Below, one piece after another: positions 51,342 through 62,551 of a stretch of 64,000 nt of DNA (its first letter is position 1; every line of letters starts with the position of its first letter). Made by a program: the position numbers and the translations under genes. The DNA is taken from NCBI GenBank assembly GCA_963715995.1, contig OY970283.1:1612001-1676000 (forward strand). The letters run 5' to 3'. Origin of the DNA: DATBDN01 sp963715995 (GTDB lineage: Bacteria > Actinomycetota > Thermoleophilia > Solirubrobacterales > Thermoleophilaceae). Under the pieces are notes generated by a model. The model was not told where the DNA came from. It searched no databases and saw only the letters and a program-made list of their open reading frames with translations.

Positions 51342-52946
51342 ATGTCTGCCCTCCGACGTCTTGCCCCTTGGGGAGTGGTTTCCGTGCTTGCGCTCGTCGC
51401 CACCAGCGCGACCGCGGCTCTGAGCATCACGGAATTCCCGATCAAGGACAAGAACGTGCGCCCGCATGCCCTCACCGCAGGCTCCGATGGCGCTCTCTGG
51501 TTCATCCAGGCAGGCCCAAACGGCTCGCGAATCGGTCGCATGACGACCGCTGGAGTCGTGACGAAGTTCGCCCTCCCGAACGGCGTCAACCAGCCCGAGG
51601 ACCTCACACTCGGCTCCGACGGCAACGTGTGGGTCGTCGATTCGTCGCACAAGGATCTCGTGCGTGTCGCTCCCACCGGCGCGATGCAGCAGTTCTCCAC
51701 CGGGGGCGCAGCCCCGTCGCGGCTGATCTCAGGCCCGGGCGGCGATCTCTGGTTCACGGTCAACGGCGGCCCGGACAGGATCGGCCGGATGACCACGGGG
51801 GGTGTCTACAAGGGCTACTCGACCGGTTTCAGCGGGTCGTTGAACGACCTCGCCGCCGGCCCCGACGGCAAGCTCTGGTTCACCGAGGGTGGTGACATCG
51901 TCGGCTCGATGACCGTCGACGGCAAGGTCACCGAGTACAAGCTCGCCACCAACACCGGCGCGGATCAGATCACGGCGGGCCCGGACGGCAACGTCTGGTT
52001 CACGGGCACCGAGGGTGACGGCTCGATCAACCGGATCGCCCCTGCCACCGGCAACGTGACCCGCTTCGTTGCCGGCATCTCGCAGCACGGCCAAGCTGGA
52101 GGAATAGTGGGTGCTCGCGACGGCAACCTCTATTTCACCGAGCCGAACAACGGCAAGATCGGCACGGTTACGCCCGCCGGGGCGATCGTCGAGACGTCCG
52201 TTCCCGCGGCCAAGAGCTACCCCGAGGGCATCACAGTCGGGCCTGACGGCAACGTCTGGTTCGCCGACGACGGCAACACCGCCGCCCTCGGCCGGGTCAG
52301 CGTCCCGGCGCCTCCCGCGCCGCCGGCGCCGGGGCCGGGAACCGCGCCTGCTCCGGGAACCACGCCTGCCCCCGGCTCGTCGCCGTCCCCGGCCAGGCTC
52401 GTCTGCGCCTTCGCCCGAGCTTGGCAAGAGCTTCGTCGCCACTCCCGTCAAGGGCGTCGTCCGCGTCCGGCTGCCGCGCACGCATTCCTTCAAGGCGGTC
52501 ACGGGCACCAGCGCCATCCCCTACGGCTCGGTCATCGACACGACCAAGGGCACGCTCAGCTTCACGTCAGCCCTCCCGGGTGGCGCCACGCAGACCGCGC
52601 GCATGTGGGGCGGTCGCTCAACCATGAAGCAGTCGAAGAAGACGGGCCGCGTGGACGTGACGCTCGCCGGCCCGTCCCTCTCGTGCGCGCACAGCGCCCG
52701 TACGGCATCGGCCTCGCGCAAGAAGGCGCGCCGCAAGCTGATCTGGCTGCACGACAGCCACGGCAAGTTCCGCTCGCACGGCGAGAACAGCGTGGCGACC
52801 GTGCGCGGCACGGCCTGGGCAACGATCGACACCTGTCGCGGCACGCTCACGAAGGTGGCGCGGGGCGTGGTCGCCGTGCACAACGTCCATACTCATCACA
52901 CGGTTCTCGTCCGGCAGGCCACAGCTATCTCGCCAAGCGGCGTTGA
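51342..52946 (+). pseudogene. Secreted streptogramin-lyase-like propeller protein, frame broken twice
   Basis: A signal peptide (to about 'ATAAL') precedes repeats of the type 'GPDGNVWFT....IGR.T..G.VT.F', matching Vgb-like beta-propellers, up to a Pro/Ala linker near 52320. At about 52390 the reading frame shifts by +1. The homologous C-terminal domain ('GKSFVATPVKGVVRVRLP', 'VIDTTKGTL', 'ATVRGTAW') is read in the second frame until about 52917. The frame then shifts back so that the expected end GHSYLAKRR and TGA 52944-52946 are in the original frame. Either two compensating indels or two sequencing errors explain this. Without correction the domain is lost. The domain also ends the protein at 14308. 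Confidence 0.75.
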
Positions 52947-54778
52947 TGCGGGCGCTGCGCGCGTTCGACAAGCGTCGCGCGCGCTGGGCGGCGATCGCCG
53001 CCGCCTGCGCCATCGGTGCCGGCCTGATCGTCCTCGCCACGGGTGCCTTCGGCGGGGTTGAGCGCGGCTCGCGGGAGCTCCGCTTCAGCCTGCGCTCGCA
53101 GCCCAAGCCGTCCAACATCACCGTCGTCGCGATCGACGACGTCACGTTCGCCAAGCTCGGGCTCCAGTGGCCGTTCAAGCGCCACATCCACGCCGAGGCG
53201 ATCGACGCCCTGCGGAAGGCTGGCGCGCGCGAGATCGTCTACGACGTCCAGTTCACCGAGCCGACCCAGCCGCGCGAGGACCAGGCGCTGACGGATGCCG
53301 TCGGGCGCGCGGGCAACGTGGTGCTCGCGACCACCGAGGAGGACGACCAGGGGCGCACCGCCGTGCTCGGCGGCGACGACAACCTGCGCACGTTGCACGC
53401 CCGGGCCGGCGCCGCCAACCTGATCGCCGACAAGGGCGGCACGATCACGCGCTTCCGCTACTCGATCTCGCACCTGAAGACGCTGGCCGTGACGGCGGCC
53501 GAGCGCGCGGGCGGCCCCAAGCTCGAGCCCGGCCGCTTCGGCAGCCACGGCGCCTGGATCGACTACGCGGGCGCCCCCGGCACGTTCAGGACGCTTTCGT
53601 TCGCCAACGTCGTTCGAGGCCGCTTCGATCCGAGCCTGGTCCGCGGCCGGATCGTGGTGGTCGGCACATCCGACCCGACGCTTCAGGACGTCCACTCGAC
53701 GCCGGTCGGCGGCGCGCGGCTGATGTCCGGGCCAGAGGTTCAGGCAAACGCCATCGAGACCGCGCTCAACGGCGTGCCGCTCCAGAACGCGCCCGCGTGG
53801 CTCGACCTGCTCGCGATCCTGGCGCTCGGGCTTGCGATCCCGCTGTTGCGGCTGCGCACAGGCGTTGTCCGCTGCGCGCTCGCCACGCCGCTCGTCGCGC
53901 TGGGATTCCTGGCGCTCGGCCAGTTCGCTTTCGACCGCGGGACGATGCTGCGCGAGATGCCACCGCTGGTCGCCCTCGCCATCGGCGGGGTGACGATGGT
54001 CGTCGTCTCCTATCTCGTCGAGAGCTTCGAGCGCCAGCGGATAGCGCGCCAGAAGGAATTGCTCGAGGGGCTCGTCCGGCAGCGCACCGAGCAGGTGCGC
54101 GAAACACAGCTCGAGGTCATTTGGCGCCTGAGCCAGCTGGCCGAGTCGCGCGACCGCGACACGGGCCTCCACATCGAGCGCATCTCGTCGCTGACGCAGG
54201 CGCTGGCGCTCAAGATCGGCATGTCGCCGGAGCAGGCGGAGCTGATCGGCCACGCGGCAGCCCTGCACGACGTCGGCAAGATCGGGATCCCGGACCGCAT
54301 CCTGCTGAGCCCGGACAAGCTCGCTCCCGCGGACTACGAGCTGATGAAGACCCACACGGAGATCGGGGCGAACGTGCTCGGCGCCTCGAATTCGCCGCTG
54401 GTGAAGGTGGCCGAGTCGATCGCCCGCTCGCACCACGAGCACTGGGACGGCAGTGGCTACCCGGATGGCCTCGCCGGCACCGACATACCGCTCGCGGCCC
54501 GTATCTGCTCGGTGTGCGACGTCTTCGACGCCCTCGTGTCAGAGCGCGCCTACAAGAGCGCATGGAGTGTGCGCGACGCCCTCGCAGAGCTTCGTAAGGG
54601 GGCCGGGACGAACTTCGACCCGGCTCTGGTGAACGCCTTCGCGCGGATCGCAGCGTCCGCCAACGACCAGCTCCGCGCCGAGCAGATCGCACGCCGTGCG
54701 CGCGGGGAATCGGGCCACGTGCCACAGCTGATCGACCTCGACCGCACGCACGCGGAGCCCGTCGAGAGCGGGGGCTAG
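52946..54778 (+). CDS. CHASE2-sensor HD-GYP cyclic-di-GMP phosphodiesterase
   Basis: This 610-residue protein has an N-terminal helix, an extracytoplasmic CHASE2 domain ('ITVVAIDDVTFAKLGLQWPFKRHIHAEAIDAL', 'REIVYDVQFTEPT'), three membrane helices (about residues 285-360), a short coiled coil and an HD-GYP domain. The HD-GYP motifs are complete: HDVGKIGIPD, 'THTEIG', 'HHEHWDGSGYPDGL' and 'RICSVCDVFDAL'. It should hydrolyse c-di-GMP in response to an outside signal. ATG 52946 shares a base with the TGA of the preceding gene; TTG 52943 is an alternative. Its TAG stop is part of the uvrB hexamer. Confidence 0.93.
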   Translation: MRALRAFDKRRARWAAIAAACAIGAGLIVLATGAFGGVERGSRELRFSLRSQPKPSNITVVAIDDVTFAKLGLQWPFKRHIHAEAIDALRKAGAREIVYDVQFTEPTQPREDQALTDAVGRAGNVVLATTEEDDQGRTAVLGGDDNLRTLHARAGAANLIADKGGTITRFRYSISHLKTLAVTAAERAGGPKLEPGRFGSHGAWIDYAGAPGTFRTLSFANVVRGRFDPSLVRGRIVVVGTSDPTLQDVHSTPVGGARLMSGPEVQANAIETALNGVPLQNAPAWLDLLAILALGLAIPLLRLRTGVVRCALATPLVALGFLALGQFAFDRGTMLREMPPLVALAIGGVTMVVVSYLVESFERQRIARQKELLEGLVRQRTEQVRETQLEVIWRLSQLAESRDRDTGLHIERISSLTQALALKIGMSPEQAELIGHAAALHDVGKIGIPDRILLSPDKLAPADYELMKTHTEIGANVLGASNSPLVKVAESIARSHHEHWDGSGYPDGLAGTDIPLAARICSVCDVFDALVSERAYKSAWSVRDALAELRKGAGTNFDPALVNAFARIAASANDQLRAEQIARRARGESGHVPQLIDLDRTHAEPVESGG

Positions 54779-54781
54779 CCT
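54776..54781 (+). promoter_or_regulatory. Predicted -10 of uvrB, overlapping the upstream stop codon
   Basis: TAGCCT lies 7 bases before GTG 54789. Its TAG terminates the HD-GYP gene. There is no ribosome site. No LexA-like box (GAACNNNNGTTC type) is visible near it. Confidence 0.5.
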
Positions 54782-54788
54782 AGGTGGA

Positions 54789-56645
54789 GTGCCGCCGTTC
54801 AAGGTCAACGCCGCATACACCGCGGTAGCCGATCAGCCCAAGGCCCGCGACGGGCTCGCCCAGGGGCTGAACGGGGACGACCGCTTCCAGACGCTCCTCG
54901 GAGTCACCGGCTCCGGCAAGACGGCGACGATGGCGTTCACCATCGAGCAGGTCCAGCGGCCGGCGCTCGTCATCGCGCACAACAAGACGCTCGCCGCCCA
55001 GCTCTGCAACGAGTTCCGCGAGTTCTTCCCGGACAACTCGGTCGAGTACTTCGTCTCGTACTACGACTACTACCAGCCCGAGGCGTACGTCCCGGCGCAG
55101 GACCTCTACATCGAGAAGGACAGCTCGATCAACGACGAGATCGACCGCCTGCGCCATGCGGCCACGTCGGCGCTGTTCGCGCGCCGCGACGTGATCGTGG
55201 TCGCGTCCGTGTCCTGCATCTACGGCCTGGGCTCGCCGGCCCAGTACCGCGACCACTCGCTCACGCTGCGCCGCGGCGACTTCGCCGACCGCGACGAGAT
55301 CCTGCGCAAGCTCGTCGACATGCAGTACAGCCGCAACGATCAGGCCCTGGCCCGCGGCACCTTCCGGGTGCGCGGCGAGTCGCTCGAGGTCTTTCCGAGC
55401 TACGCGGAGACCGCGTTCCGGACTGTCTTCTTCGGCGACGAGATCGAGTCGGTCCAGCACTTCGACCCGCTCACCGGCGAGGTCTACGCGGAGCTCGAGC
55501 ACATCGGCATCTGGCCGGCCACGCACTACGCCACCGATCGCGCCACGATCCAGCGCGCGCTTGGGGAGATCCGCGACGAGCTCGAGGCCCGCTGCAAGGA
55601 GCTCGAGAACGAGGGCAAGCTGCTCGAGTCGCACCGGCTGCGCCAGCGCACCGAGTTCGACATGGAGATGCTGCGCGAGCTCGGCTTCTGCAACGGCATC
55701 GAGAACTACTCGCGCATCCTCGACGGCCGCCCGCCGGGCTCACGGCCGTACTGCCTGCTCGACTTCTTCCCCGACGACTTCGTCGTCTTCATCGACGAGT
55801 CGCACCAGACGGTGCCCCAGATCGGCGGCATGTTCGAGGGCGACCGCTCGCGCAAGTCGACGCTCGTGGACTACGGCTTCCGCCTGCCGAGCGCGATGGA
55901 CAACCGGCCGCAGACCTTCGACGAGTTCCTGGCGAACACGGGGCAGATCGTGTTCGTGTCGGCCACGCCGAGCGACTTCGAGATGTCGCACTCGTCGCGC
56001 GTGGTCGAGCAGATCGTGCGCCCGACGGGCGTGGTCGACCCCGAGGTCGAGGTGCGCGAGACGCGCAACCAGATCGACGACCTGATGAACGAGATCAGGG
56101 TGCGCACCGAGGACGGCGAGCGCACGCTCGTGACGACGCTGACGAAGAAGATGTCCGAGGACCTGACCGACTACCTGCTCGAGTACGGCTTCCGCGTGCG
56201 CTACCTGCACTCGGAGATCGACACGCTCGAGCGGATCCAGATCATCCGCGACCTGCGCCTGGGCGAGTTCGACGTGCTGGTCGGCGTCAACCTGCTGCGC
56301 GAGGGCCTCGACCTGCCCGAGGTCTCGCTCGTCGCGATCATCGACGCCGACAAGGAGGGCTTCCTCCGCGGCGAGACGTCGCTGATCCAGACGATCGGGC
56401 GCGCGGCCCGCAACATCAAGGGCAAGGTGCTCATGTACGCCGACAAGGAGTCGACGGCCATGCGCAACGCCATCCGCGAGACCGACCGCCGCCGCGAGAT
56501 CCAGGTCGCCTACAACGAAGCGCACGGCATCACGCCCGAGAACATCGTCAAGGGCATCTCCGACATGTCCGACTTCCTCTCGCTCGACTCGAAGGTGCCG
56601 GGGCCGGCAAGAGCCGCCACCGCCGCAAGCGCGAGGAGGGCATGA
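54789..56645 (+). CDS. uvrB: Excinuclease ABC subunit B, main part (frame ends before the UVR domain)
   Basis: This 618-residue helicase-like protein has P-loop 'GVTGSGKTATM' (residues 39-49), the beta-hairpin 'SYYDYYQPEAYVPAQDLYIEKD', 'FIDESHQTVPQIGGM', 'FVSATPSDFE', 'LREGLDLPEVSLVAIIDADKEGFLR' and motif VI 'QTIGRAARN'. It verifies damage with UvrA and recruits UvrC. The frame runs off near 56605 into 'ARAATAASARRA' and stops. The expected linker and the C-terminal UVR domain continue in another frame, consistent with loss of one base in the run GCCGGGGCCGGC. The UVR part is listed separately. Confidence 0.93.
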   Translation: MPPFKVNAAYTAVADQPKARDGLAQGLNGDDRFQTLLGVTGSGKTATMAFTIEQVQRPALVIAHNKTLAAQLCNEFREFFPDNSVEYFVSYYDYYQPEAYVPAQDLYIEKDSSINDEIDRLRHAATSALFARRDVIVVASVSCIYGLGSPAQYRDHSLTLRRGDFADRDEILRKLVDMQYSRNDQALARGTFRVRGESLEVFPSYAETAFRTVFFGDEIESVQHFDPLTGEVYAELEHIGIWPATHYATDRATIQRALGEIRDELEARCKELENEGKLLESHRLRQRTEFDMEMLRELGFCNGIENYSRILDGRPPGSRPYCLLDFFPDDFVVFIDESHQTVPQIGGMFEGDRSRKSTLVDYGFRLPSAMDNRPQTFDEFLANTGQIVFVSATPSDFEMSHSSRVVEQIVRPTGVVDPEVEVRETRNQIDDLMNEIRVRTEDGERTLVTTLTKKMSEDLTDYLLEYGFRVRYLHSEIDTLERIQIIRDLRLGEFDVLVGVNLLREGLDLPEVSLVAIIDADKEGFLRGETSLIQTIGRAARNIKGKVLMYADKESTAMRNAIRETDRRREIQVAYNEAHGITPENIVKGISDMSDFLSLDSKVPGPARAATAASARRA

Positions 56646-56791
56646 CCGCCGGCGAGCTCCACAAGACGATCGTGGAGCTCGAGGAGGAGATGCTGCTGGC
56701 GGCCGAGGAGCTGCGCTTCGAGTACGCCGCCAAGCTGCGCGACGAGATCAAGTCGCTCAAGCGCGAGCTCAAGATGCTCGGCGCCGCCTGA
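56642..56791 (+). CDS. UvrB UVR domain in a separate overlapping frame
   Basis: MTAGELHKTIVELEEEMLLA opens a 49-residue frame that continues 'EELRFEYAAKLRDEIKSLKRELK'. This is exactly the UVR helical hairpin that ends UvrB and binds UvrC. It overlaps the uvrB stop as ATGA, so it could be translated by coupling as a free polypeptide. In-frame residues upstream of the ATG ('GKSRHRRKREEG') look like the normal UvrB linker, so a single-base deletion or assembly error in one gene is the simpler view. Confidence 0.8.
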   Translation: MTAGELHKTIVELEEEMLLAAEELRFEYAAKLRDEIKSLKRELKMLGAA

Positions 56792-56813
56792 GAAAGCGCT
56801 TACGCCCGCCGGG

Positions 56814-56819
56814 TAGTGT
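56814..56819 (+). promoter_or_regulatory. Predicted -10 of the coiled-coil protein gene
   Basis: TAGTGT lies 9 bases before ATG 56829. Inferred. Confidence 0.4.
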
Positions 56820-56828
56820 GCCGCGCCG

Positions 56829-57392
56829 ATGAGCAAGGAACAGTCGTCGGCGGCCGTGGCTGCCCAGCGCGTGCAGCAAATCGTGCAGGCCGCCGAGGCC
56901 GCCGCGCGGGAGATTGAGCAGAAGGCGAGGGCGGATGCCGACGCCCTGCGCGCCCAGGCCGAGCGCGAGGCGGCGACCCGGATCAAGGACGCCCAGGGAG
57001 CCGTCGAGCGGATCATGAGCAGCGCGGAGCGCATGCGCGGCGAGATCGACGAGCTCGTCGGCCAGCTGCGCACGCTCACGAAGTTCGAGCCCGCAGCGCC
57101 CGCCGCGGAGGCCGGGCCTGAACCGGCCGCCGCGGAGCCCGAGCCTGAACCGGCCCCGGAGCCCGAGCCCCCTGCTCCAGAACCCCAGGAACCCCCGGAA
57201 CCCCAGGAAGCCGAGCCCGCAACGCCCGTTGCGAAGGCCGGCGCCGTCCCCGAGGGGGCGCGGCTGATCGCCCTCAACATGGCGCTCGGCGGCACACCAC
57301 GGGAGGAAACTGCCCGCTATCTGCGCGAGAACTTCGGCGATGGCGACCACGACGCCCTGCTCGACGACGTGTACCGCAGGGCCGGAAGCTAG
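56829..57392 (+). CDS. Coiled-coil protein with acidic Pro/Glu linker and small C-terminal domain
   Basis: This 187-residue protein has a long helix rich in Ala, Glu and Arg (about residues 5-85, DivIVA-like heptads). A Pro-Glu-Ala linker of about 45 residues follows, then a compact C-terminal piece 'ARLIALNMALGGTPREETARYLRENFGDGDHDALLDDVYRRAG'. I cannot assign a family with confidence. The linker resembles the rpsA tail in composition. It lies between uvrB and uvrA in the same direction, and its TAG stop is the first part of the uvrA hexamer. A structural or polar-scaffold role is only a guess. Confidence 0.75.
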   Translation: MSKEQSSAAVAAQRVQQIVQAAEAAAREIEQKARADADALRAQAEREAATRIKDAQGAVERIMSSAERMRGEIDELVGQLRTLTKFEPAAPAAEAGPEPAAAEPEPEPAPEPEPPAPEPQEPPEPQEAEPATPVAKAGAVPEGARLIALNMALGGTPREETARYLRENFGDGDHDALLDDVYRRAGS

Positions 57393-57395
57393 CCT
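57390..57395 (+). promoter_or_regulatory. Predicted -10 of uvrA, overlapping the upstream stop codon
   Basis: TAGCCT lies 7 bases before GTG 57403. The TAG ends the coiled-coil protein gene. It is the same hexamer and spacing as at uvrB. Confidence 0.5.
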
Positions 57396-57402
57396 TGGAT
57401 AT

Positions 57403-60249
<2,847 letters not shown>

Positions 60250-60259
60250 GCGGAGGGCC

Positions 60260-60265
60260 TAGCCT
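60260..60265 (+). promoter_or_regulatory. Predicted -10 of the acyltransferase gene
   Basis: TAGCCT lies 7 bases before CTG 60273, the same hexamer and spacing as at uvrB, uvrA and trpF. It suggests that the CTG is the start codon. Confidence 0.4.
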
Positions 60266-60272
60266 CCGGCGC

Positions 60273-60850
60273 CTGAACAAGCTCTGGCTACAGAAGTGGC
60301 GCTGGTACGAGCGCAACTCGCTGCCGTGGAACCGGCTCGCCATACACCGCGAGTTCGCCCGTCGTGATGCATTCGCGCGCTGGCCCGTGCAGGGCAACGT
60401 GCTCGAGTCATTCAAGGCCGGCTGGACGTGGGGGAGGGCACGCTGTTCGAGCCCAACGTGTGGATCACCACCGGCGACGGCGGCACGATCCGCATCGGCA
60501 CCGGCTGCTTCCTGAACATGGGCGTGATGGTGGCGGCGTACGAGCTGGTCGAGATCGGCGACCACTGCATGTTCGCCAACGGCTGCTTCGTCTCGGACGG
60601 GGCACACCGCTTCGACGATCCCGACAAGCCGGTCACCTGGCAGGGCTTCACCACGAAGGGCCCGACGCGGATCGGCGACAACTGCTGGTTCGGCGCGAAC
60701 TGCGTCGTGACGAGCGGCGTCACGATCGGCGAGCGCTGCGTGATCGGTGCCAACTCGGTCGTCACAAGGGACATTCCCGCGCGGCACATCGCCGCGGGCT
60801 CGCCGGCAAAAGTCATCAAGGAGATCGACTTCGTCCCCGCCCGCGGTTAG
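60273..60850 (+). pseudogene. Left-handed beta-helix (hexapeptide) acyltransferase with a frame break
   Basis: Reading from CTG 60273 gives LNKLWLQKWRWYERNSLPWN and on to 'WPVQGNVLESFKAG'. The frame is then lost near 60420, and the homologous continuation 'LDVGEGTLFEPNVWITT' is one base out. Adding one C in GCCGGCTGG restores a single reading frame of about 193 residues. The rest shows hexapeptide turns and the acyltransferase signature 'CMFANGCFVSDGAHRFDDP', 'GDNCWFGANCVVTSGVTIGERCVIGANSVVTRDIP'. It resembles WcaF/LacA-type O-acetyltransferases. If only GTG 60428 is used, the protein lacks its N-terminus. Confidence 0.75.
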
Positions 60851-60853
60851 GGT
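60848..60853 (+). promoter_or_regulatory. Predicted -10 of the DUF4234 gene, overlapping the upstream stop codon
   Basis: TAGGGT lies 6 bases before ATG 60860. The TAG ends the acyltransferase gene. Confidence 0.4.
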
Positions 60854-60859
60854 CCGCGG

Positions 60860-61294
60860 ATGGCCGAAGAGATCCAGATCGCGGGGAGCACCGCAGCCGC
60901 AAAGATTCGCTCCCCGTGGGCGCCGGCGCTGCTCCCGTACGTCACGTTCCTGATCTACGCCTGGGTCTGGTACTACAAGATCAACCGGGAACTGGCCGAC
61001 CTGGGTCGTGCCAAGGGCACCGAGGAGCTGGGCGACAGCCCCGGCAAGTCGCTCCTGGCGGTCACGCTCGGGGCGATCATCATCGTGCCCGCAGTCCTGT
61101 CGACGATCCACACGTTCCAGCGGATCACGGCCGCGCAGCGGCTCATGGGCGTCGAGCCTCAGGCCAACGGCTGGCTCGGGCTCGTCATGGCGATCCTGAT
61201 CACGCCCGTCTTCTACGCCTACGAGCAGGCCGAGCTGAACAAGGTCTGGCGCGTCGCTAGCTCTGGTTCCGCTCCAGTGCCTGCGCCGAGCTGA
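60860..61294 (+). CDS. DUF4234 membrane protein
   Basis: This 144-residue protein shows the DUF4234 pattern: 'IRSPWAPALLPYVTFLIYAWVWYYKINRELADLG' as the first helix and loop, a second helix 'LLAVTLGAIIIVPAVLSTIHTFQRI', and a third 'GWLGLVMAILITPVFYAYEQAELNKVW'. The function is unknown, and the family is widespread in actinobacteria. The last 38 bases overlap the 3' end of the convergent panB. Confidence 0.85.
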   Translation: MAEEIQIAGSTAAAKIRSPWAPALLPYVTFLIYAWVWYYKINRELADLGRAKGTEELGDSPGKSLLAVTLGAIIIVPAVLSTIHTFQRITAAQRLMGVEPQANGWLGLVMAILITPVFYAYEQAELNKVWRVASSGSAPVPAPS

Positions 61295-62174
61295 GCTCCG
61301 CGCGCAGCCGCGCCGCCTCGTCCGGGGCCATCGTGTACGTGTGGTCGGGCTCGGGGTACTTGCGCGTGCGCACGTCCTCGGCATAGCGGGTGACCCCGTC
61401 GATCATCTGCTGGCGGATGTCGGCGTAGCGCTTCACGAAGCGCGCGGCGTGGCCGTCGTAGATGCCGAGCAGGTCGTGGAAGACCAGCACCTGGCCGTCG
61501 GTCGCGGGCCCCGCGCCGATCCCGATGACCGGGATCTGGATGTGCGGCATGACCGCCGCTGTCAGCTCCGCCGGTACCGCCTCGAACACGATCGCGAAGC
61601 AGCCGGCCTCCTGAAGTGCGAGCGCGTCGTCCACCACGTGCATCGCCTTCTCGGCCGTGCGGCCCTGCGAGCGGTAGCCGCCTAGTGCCGTGGCCGTCTG
61701 CGGGGTCAGGCCAACGTGGCCCATCACCGGGATGCCGGACTCCACGATCGCGCGGGCGCGGTCCACGGACGAGCCGCCGCGCTCGAGCTTGACGGCGTCG
61801 CAGCCGGCCTCCTTCACGAACCGCTGGGCGGTCTTGATCGCCTCCACGTCCGAGCTCTCGTAGGAGCCGAACGGCAGGTCGCCGATCAGCATCGGCGTGC
61901 GCAGGCCGCGCCGCGCGGCCGCGGCCAGCATCAGCATCTCCTCGGTCGTGACCGGCACCGTGCTCGGGTAGCCCAGCACGGTCATCGCGCCGGAGTCGCC
62001 GACCAGCACCAGGTCCACACCGGCCTCCTCGGCCACCGAGGCGCTCGGGTAGTCGTAGGCGGTCACCATCACGATGGGCTCGCCGAGCGCCTTCTTCTCG
62101 CTCAGGGTCGACAGGGTCACGGTCGCGCGCTTTGCGGGCGGCGCCGGTGAAGTGATTCGCTGACGTGCGCTCAT
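61257..62174 (-). CDS. panB: 3-methyl-2-oxobutanoate hydroxymethyltransferase
   Basis: This 305-residue TIM barrel has 'VMVTAYDYPSASVAEEAGVDLVLVGDSGAMTVLGY' with the metal-binding Asp, 'DLPFGSYE', 'AVKLERG', 'MGHVGLTPQTATALGGYRSQGR' and 'ECVP'-equivalent 'FEAVPAELTAAV', then 'IGIGAGPATDGQVLVFHDLLG'. It adds a hydroxymethyl group from methylene-THF to alpha-ketoisovalerate, the first committed pantothenate step. It is the last gene of the pan operon and overlaps panD by 4 bases. Confidence 0.95.
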   Translation of the reverse strand: MSARQRITSPAPPAKRATVTLSTLSEKKALGEPIVMVTAYDYPSASVAEEAGVDLVLVGDSGAMTVLGYPSTVPVTTEEMLMLAAAARRGLRTPMLIGDLPFGSYESSDVEAIKTAQRFVKEAGCDAVKLERGGSSVDRARAIVESGIPVMGHVGLTPQTATALGGYRSQGRTAEKAMHVVDDALALQEAGCFAIVFEAVPAELTAAVMPHIQIPVIGIGAGPATDGQVLVFHDLLGIYDGHAARFVKRYADIRQQMIDGVTRYAEDVRTRKYPEPDHTYTMAPDEAARLRAELSSAQALERNQS

Positions 62175-62551
62175 GCCAACAGCTCCCTCACGGTTGCGTC
62201 TGTGATGACGATCTCGTTCTCCCCGTTCACGTGCACCACCCGCGGAACGTAGGAGTCGAGCTCCTCCTCGGCGTATTCGGCGTACGAGATCACGATTACC
62301 TTGTCGCCCGAGTGGACCAGCCGGGCGGCGGCGCCGTTCACGCAGATCTCGCCCGACCCGCGCTCGCCCGAGATCGTGTAGGTCTCGAAGCGCGCGCCGT
62401 TGTCGATGTCGACCACGTGCACCTGCTCGTGCTCGCGGATGTCCGCGGCGTCGAGCAGATCCTGGTCGACCGTGATCGACCCCACGTAGTTCAGGTCCGA
62501 GCCGGTGATCGTGGCCCGGTGGATCTTCGACTTCAACATCGTGCGTCTCAT
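62171..62551 (-). CDS. panD: Aspartate 1-decarboxylase precursor
   Basis: This 126-residue pyruvoyl enzyme has the self-cleavage Gly-Ser in 'NYVGSITVD', following the N-terminal 'MLKSKIHRATIT'. Other conserved parts are 'ISGERGSGEICVNGAAARLVHSGDKVIVISYA' and 'FE(T)YTI'. It makes beta-alanine from aspartate for PanC. ATG 62551 overlaps the panC stop; a second Met four codons in is also typical. Confidence 0.95.
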   Translation of the reverse strand: MRRTMLKSKIHRATITGSDLNYVGSITVDQDLLDAADIREHEQVHVVDIDNGARFETYTISGERGSGEICVNGAAARLVHSGDKVIVISYAEYAEEELDSYVPRVVHVNGENEIVITDATVRELLA

